NCBI GenBank assembly: GCA_905215725.1
Contig: CAJMRD010000001.1
Coordinates: forward strand, 1-64,000
Direction: 5' to 3'
From: an uncultured bacterium
GTDB taxonomy: Bacteria > Actinomycetota > Coriobacteriia > Coriobacteriales > Coriobacteriaceae
DNA: 64,000 bases
Part shown: one piece after another, positions 60,580-64,000 of the stretch
Numbering within the stretch: position 1 is the first letter of the stretch
Layout: every line of letters starts with the position of its first letter
The notes under the pieces: generated by a model
What the model was told of the DNA's origin: nothing
Databases searched by the model: none
The model's input: only the letters and a program-made list of their open reading frames with translations
Translations under genes and position numbers: made by a program

Positions 60580-62772
60580 TTATAAAGCGTCGGCAGCTAT
60601 GTGCGCAAGCGCCTCAACGAGCTCCTGCGAGCTCACGGGTTTACTCAGGTGCGCGTTCATGCCCGCCTCACGTGAAAGCCTGCGGTCGTCGGCAAAGGCG
60701 TTGGCACTCACGGCGATAATCGGCGTGGTCGCGGCATCCTCGCGATCGAGTGCGCGAATCTGACGCGTGGCCTCAAGGCCATCGATGCCAGGCATCATGA
60801 TGTCCATCAACACCACGTCATACTCGTGCGGTGCGCTCGCGGTAAACATCTCGACGGCAGACTCACCATCCTTAGCATGCGTCACGACGGCCCCGGCATG
60901 GCCGAGCGTAAACTGCGCGATCTCGGCATTCAGATCGTTATCCTCTACGAGCAAAACGCGCAAGCCCTGGAGCGCATCGCCGTCTCCCGCATCCGCGCGC
61001 ACTGCCTGAGGAATCTCGGAGCGCTTGCATTTCTCGAACGGCAGGCGGATGGTAAACGTCGTCCCCTGCCCCAAGACGCTCGTAAAGCTCATGGTTCCGC
61101 CCATAAGCTCGACCAACTGTTTTGCGATAGGCGCGCCCAGGCCAGTTCCCGATGAAGCGCCTTCCACCTGTTGCTCCTCGCGGCAAAACGGCTCGTAGAG
61201 GTGCTGTTGGAACTCCTCGCTCATGCCAATACCGTTGTCGGCGATCGTGTATTCATAGACGAGGACGCCATCCGCCGGCTCCACCTCGCGGCACACCAGG
61301 CGAACATAGCCGCCCTGGCGGTTGTACTTGACGGCATTGCCGGCAATATTGAGCAACAAGCGCTTGAGGTGCGTCACGCTCACCCGTGCATAGGGATGAT
61401 CAAGGGTCTGCTGGTCGCAGATAATTGTCACCAGACGCTCCTCGGCCTGGCGCTCAAGAATATCGCGCACTTCGTGGTTGAGGGTCGCCAAGTTTGTGGG
61501 AACAAGCTCCAGATCGACCTGCCCGCTCTCCAGGCGACTCATATCCAGGGCCTCGTTGGCAAGGTCGAGCAGCAGTCCCGATGCCGTCCAGATCTTTGAG
61601 CGGCACTCGGTCTGCTTTTGCAGATCGCCCGCATTGGCATCGCCGACCTCAACCATACCGCGAATGTCGTTGATGGGCGTGCGCAGATCGTGGCTCATGC
61701 GGCGCAAAAACTCCGTCTTTGCAGAGTTGGCAGACGAGGCCTCACGCACTGCCTTTGCCAGCTTGTCGCCATAGTCGCGCTCCTGCTGCAGCAAGTCCGT
61801 CAAACGTCGACGATCAGCGCGGCGGCGCACCATCACAACAACGGCTATAACACCGCTGTAGAGCACCAGCACGCCAGCAGCAACAGCCGCGACGACCTCA
61901 AAGTAGCGCCGCGCCGAGGCATAGGTGTACACGTAGAACCCGCGCGCTTTTCCAAATGTGCCCAAATACCACTCGCCGTCGGCGTTAACCAATCTGACCT
62001 TACCAGCCGGGCACCGATCCTTTATACCGTCGACAATGAAGGCATCCGTCGCAGGCAGATCGAATACGCCCAATATGGTGGGTTCAACGGCATTGGTCGC
62101 AACGACTTTGCCATCGCTTTCGATCACGATATTGCCACTGTCGATGGTCTCATAACCACCGAGCAAACTCTGCAGTTTGAGTGTATTGCTTGCAACCGCC
62201 TTCGCGCTCTGATGCCTTACCGCGATAACGATGCCCTCGCCATCCTGCCGAGTCACGCAGCCAATGTCTGCGACCGAATCATCCGCAAGCGCGATGCGGG
62301 CGGTATAGGACTTAAGCGGATGAGTTGCCACCTCAAGCACGGGTGATTCTTTGAGATACGTAGCGAGCGACCCGTAGTCCGCATCGCCCGTCGAGGACTC
62401 GGACACCAAATTGCCCGATGCGTCCGTCACGATCAGCGCGCTCACGTTGAACTGGTCGGCATATTGCTCCAGCATGGCGTTATCCACCGAACCGTCGCGC
62501 TCCATATCGCGAGCCGCCTCTCCGGCAATCTCCATAACGCGAATCAGGTTTTTGGTCGTATAGGCGCTGTTGAATGCATCGTAGGAAAGGCTCTGCGTCG
62601 CCACGTAATCGACAACGTCGGCAAAGCGCTGCTCGGCTTGGGCCGTCATGTAACCGTAGCTCATCATGCCGGCAGCAACCGAGAGCGCTATCCCCAGCAG
62701 AGCGACAAGGAGCCATGCCCCTGCCGAACGATTGCCCCGCTCCTGAGCAGCGTGGTCGGGCGCATCGATCAT
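60580..62772 (-). CDS. Hybrid sensor histidine kinase with receiver domain
   Basis: 730 residues. Helix 1 (~19-41), extracytoplasmic sensor (~45-290, dCache-like), helix 2 (~292-315), a coiled linker, HisKA with RMSHDLRTPIN, HATPase with NIAGNAVKYN, DNGIGM and GTGLGA, and a receiver domain (~600-725) with LMDIMMPGIDG and the Lys in LSKP. Its start overlaps the stop of the solute-binding lipoprotein gene (ATGA). The lipoprotein may present ligand to it. No DNA-binding response regulator is encoded nearby. Confidence 0.9.
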   Translation of the reverse strand: MIDAPDHAAQERGNRSAGAWLLVALLGIALSVAAGMMSYGYMTAQAEQRFADVVDYVATQSLSYDAFNSAYTTKNLIRVMEIAGEAARDMERDGSVDNAMLEQYADQFNVSALIVTDASGNLVSESSTGDADYGSLATYLKESPVLEVATHPLKSYTARIALADDSVADIGCVTRQDGEGIVIAVRHQSAKAVASNTLKLQSLLGGYETIDSGNIVIESDGKVVATNAVEPTILGVFDLPATDAFIVDGIKDRCPAGKVRLVNADGEWYLGTFGKARGFYVYTYASARRYFEVVAAVAAGVLVLYSGVIAVVVMVRRRADRRRLTDLLQQERDYGDKLAKAVREASSANSAKTEFLRRMSHDLRTPINDIRGMVEVGDANAGDLQKQTECRSKIWTASGLLLDLANEALDMSRLESGQVDLELVPTNLATLNHEVRDILERQAEERLVTIICDQQTLDHPYARVSVTHLKRLLLNIAGNAVKYNRQGGYVRLVCREVEPADGVLVYEYTIADNGIGMSEEFQQHLYEPFCREEQQVEGASSGTGLGAPIAKQLVELMGGTMSFTSVLGQGTTFTIRLPFEKCKRSEIPQAVRADAGDGDALQGLRVLLVEDNDLNAEIAQFTLGHAGAVVTHAKDGESAVEMFTASAPHEYDVVLMDIMMPGIDGLEATRQIRALDREDAATTPIIAVSANAFADDRRLSREAGMNAHLSKPVSSQELVEALAHIAADAL

Positions 62773-63638
62773 GACAGGCCCTCCATATTCAAAAATGGCG
62801 AAGGGTCATCGAAGTACTTTGACACCAGGCATTCCATGGTGCCATCGGCAAGCATTTCTTGGTAGGCATGAGTGAGCTTGACGTCGATGCCACGCGTATC
62901 GTTGATATCGAAAGCGGTGCCCAAACCGACCTCTAGCAGCGGCTCATCCAAAATGCGATATGTCACACCATAGTCTTTTTCGTAGGTGAGGAACGAAGAC
63001 TCATGCGCGGCGATAGCGTCGACCAGGCCCTCGACGAGCGCCGGGTTCAGGTATGAACCGTCCGAAAAGCTGTAGAGTTCCTTGATCTGCGGAACGTTTT
63101 CATTTGTATGATTGAGCAAAATGTCCTCGGGCTTGGTGGTGGACTGAACGGCCACGACCTTGTCCTCAAGATCGGCAAGCGTGTAGATGTCGCTCGCGGG
63201 ATCGACCGCGACCACCTGGCGGCTCGCAAGGTACGGGCCGGCCCAACGATACTCGTTTTCGCGACCCGTCATGCTAAAGCTGCCCATGACACAATCGAGT
63301 TCGCCGCTCGCCAGCAGCTCTTTCTTCTTTTCCCAATCGATCAGCTGGTACTTTGGCTTGTAACCAATGCGGGCCAAAGCCTCGGTCAATATCTCGACAT
63401 CCAGGCCAACGATATCGCCGTACTCGTCGGTATACACAAACGGCGGATAGAGGTCGCTGCCGACGTTGAGCGTCTTAAGGTCGTCGTCTTTGACCTGCGA
63501 GGCGTCCAGACCTTTTGATGCAGACGTCGAGGCTTCGCCATTACGCCCAGAACAGCCAGCTATCGCTACGACAAAGGCACTCGCCACCGCAAGCGCAACA
63601 AACAACGATATGGCAACCGAGCGACGGGGTCTTTTCAT
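62769..63638 (-). CDS. SBP-3 family solute-binding lipoprotein
   Basis: 289 residues. Signal peptide and lipobox (VAIAGC, Cys at ~29) anchor it outside the membrane. The SBP-3 domain (~55-275) has NVGSDLYPPFVYTDEYGDIVGLDVEI-type start, DCVMGSFSMTGREN and KVVAVQSTTKP. Such proteins bind amino acids. No ABC permease follows; instead it is coupled to the hybrid kinase by a four-base overlap, which suggests a sensing role. Confidence 0.88.
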   Translation of the reverse strand: MKRPRRSVAISLFVALAVASAFVVAIAGCSGRNGEASTSASKGLDASQVKDDDLKTLNVGSDLYPPFVYTDEYGDIVGLDVEILTEALARIGYKPKYQLIDWEKKKELLASGELDCVMGSFSMTGRENEYRWAGPYLASRQVVAVDPASDIYTLADLEDKVVAVQSTTKPEDILLNHTNENVPQIKELYSFSDGSYLNPALVEGLVDAIAAHESSFLTYEKDYGVTYRILDEPLLEVGLGTAFDINDTRGIDVKLTHAYQEMLADGTMECLVSKYFDDPSPFLNMEGLS

Positions 63639-63735
63639 CGAGCTCCAGACGATCCTGTTTACAGACTAAAATGGTAAGAAATAATAGCAAACAAAACCAC
63701 ACAAGTGCCCAATGGTTACAGACGTTTTACCATGC

Positions 63736-63767
63736 GGGGCCTTCCAGTCGACTTGGCAGAAGGCCCC
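63736..63767. terminator. Hairpin after the MalY/PatB-like gene
   Basis: GGGGCCTTC (63736-63744) pairs with GAAGGCCCC (63759-63767). It lies 16 bases past the stop at 63783 and may end that transcript. Confidence 0.6.
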
Positions 63768-63782
63768 ACATGCAGTGCTCAC

Positions 63783-64000
63783 TTACCGTGCATTAAAAAC
63801 GTAGCGGTCCAGGCGGTCGCACGCTTCCTTTACGCGCGAAAGCGGCAGCGCCAGATTCACGCGAATGTGGCAGGACCCGTGGAACGGGCGGCCGTCCTGA
63901 TACCCCACGCCCACGCGCGCCCCCTCGTCGAGCAGCCACTGAATATCGCGGCCATGCTCGCGGCACCACTCGGTGCAGTCCAGAAACACCATGTACGTGC
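63783..64000 (-). CDS. MalY/PatB-type PLP lyase, C-terminal fragment (cut by window edge)
   Basis: Only the last ~72 residues are in the window: TYMVFLDCTEW, LLDEGARVGVGYQDGRPF and HIRVNLALPLSRVKEACDRL. This matches the end of cystathionine beta-lyase-like MalY/PatB proteins, which cleave cysteine conjugates or cystathionine. The rest lies beyond 64000. Confidence 0.8.
   Translation of the reverse strand, partial: TYMVFLDCTEWCREHGRDIQWLLDEGARVGVGYQDGRPFHGSCHIRVNLALPLSRVKEACDRLDRYVFNAR

Overview
The window looks like chromosomal DNA of a high-GC, gut-associated actinobacterium of the Coriobacteriia, most likely Collinsella or a close relative. This rests on GC-rich codon use, a bile salt hydrolase, the mix of beta-glucoside PTS, thiamine salvage, MATE/EamA exporters and hybrid histidine kinases, and general resemblance to Collinsella proteins. 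No database search was possible, so the genus is an inference. I saw no rRNA, tRNA, CRISPR array, prophage or transposase gene.

Layout. 1-4,034: a MarR-like protein with an RGG tail (cut by the window edge), an MFS exporter, an active-looking peptide deformylase and a LysR regulator. 4,055-9,363: a minus-strand catabolic operon (amidohydrolase-like protein, two ceramidase-like hydrolases, PTS EIIBC) behind a strong palindromic operator. 9,364-12,934: an XRE-repressor/alanine-aminotransferase fusion with phased operator repeats, then a divergent LysR/EamA pair. 13,092-22,681: Kup potassium transporter, bile salt hydrolase, a deformylase-like pseudoenzyme, purine permease, esterase, MetE-like protein with LysR, and a HAD phosphatase. 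22,780-24,813: thiamine operon with TPP riboswitch and attenuator (thiM, thiamine-binding protein, thiE). 24,915-32,757: patatin, two tandem cyclic-di-GMP proteins, a flavoprotein, an ArsC-like protein lacking its usual cysteine, and a CobW GTPase. 32,853-40,458: TrmL, two related AAA ATPases around a UvrA2-like ABC protein, and a TetM-like GTPase, all interleaved with short palindromes. 40,704-50,443: mscL with a zinc ribbon, rRNA methyltransferases, MATE, a second LysR/EamA pair, ung, an SDR and a queuosine-precursor transporter. 50,600-56,925: prfC, a YtrA-type regulator with ABC transporter, a ClC channel, a LOG-family enzyme and a K+ channel. 57,185-64,000: two convergent sensory hybrid kinases, a NimA-like flavin protein, a solute-binding lipoprotein and the end of a MalY/PatB-type lyase.

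The most unusual material is: (i) the XRE-AlaA fusion and its helically phased operator; (ii) the ATPase-UvrA2 region, where one ATPase gene is bracketed by near-identical palindromes and the other has a 10-bp tandem operator; (iii) at least three families of dispersed palindromes, some placed exactly on stop codons; (iv) the ceramidase-like/PTS operon, whose amidohydrolase has lost its metal ligands; (v) paralogues that have lost catalytic residues (deformylase-like, ArsC-like); and (vi) a hybrid kinase interrupted by a -1 shift at a short A run.
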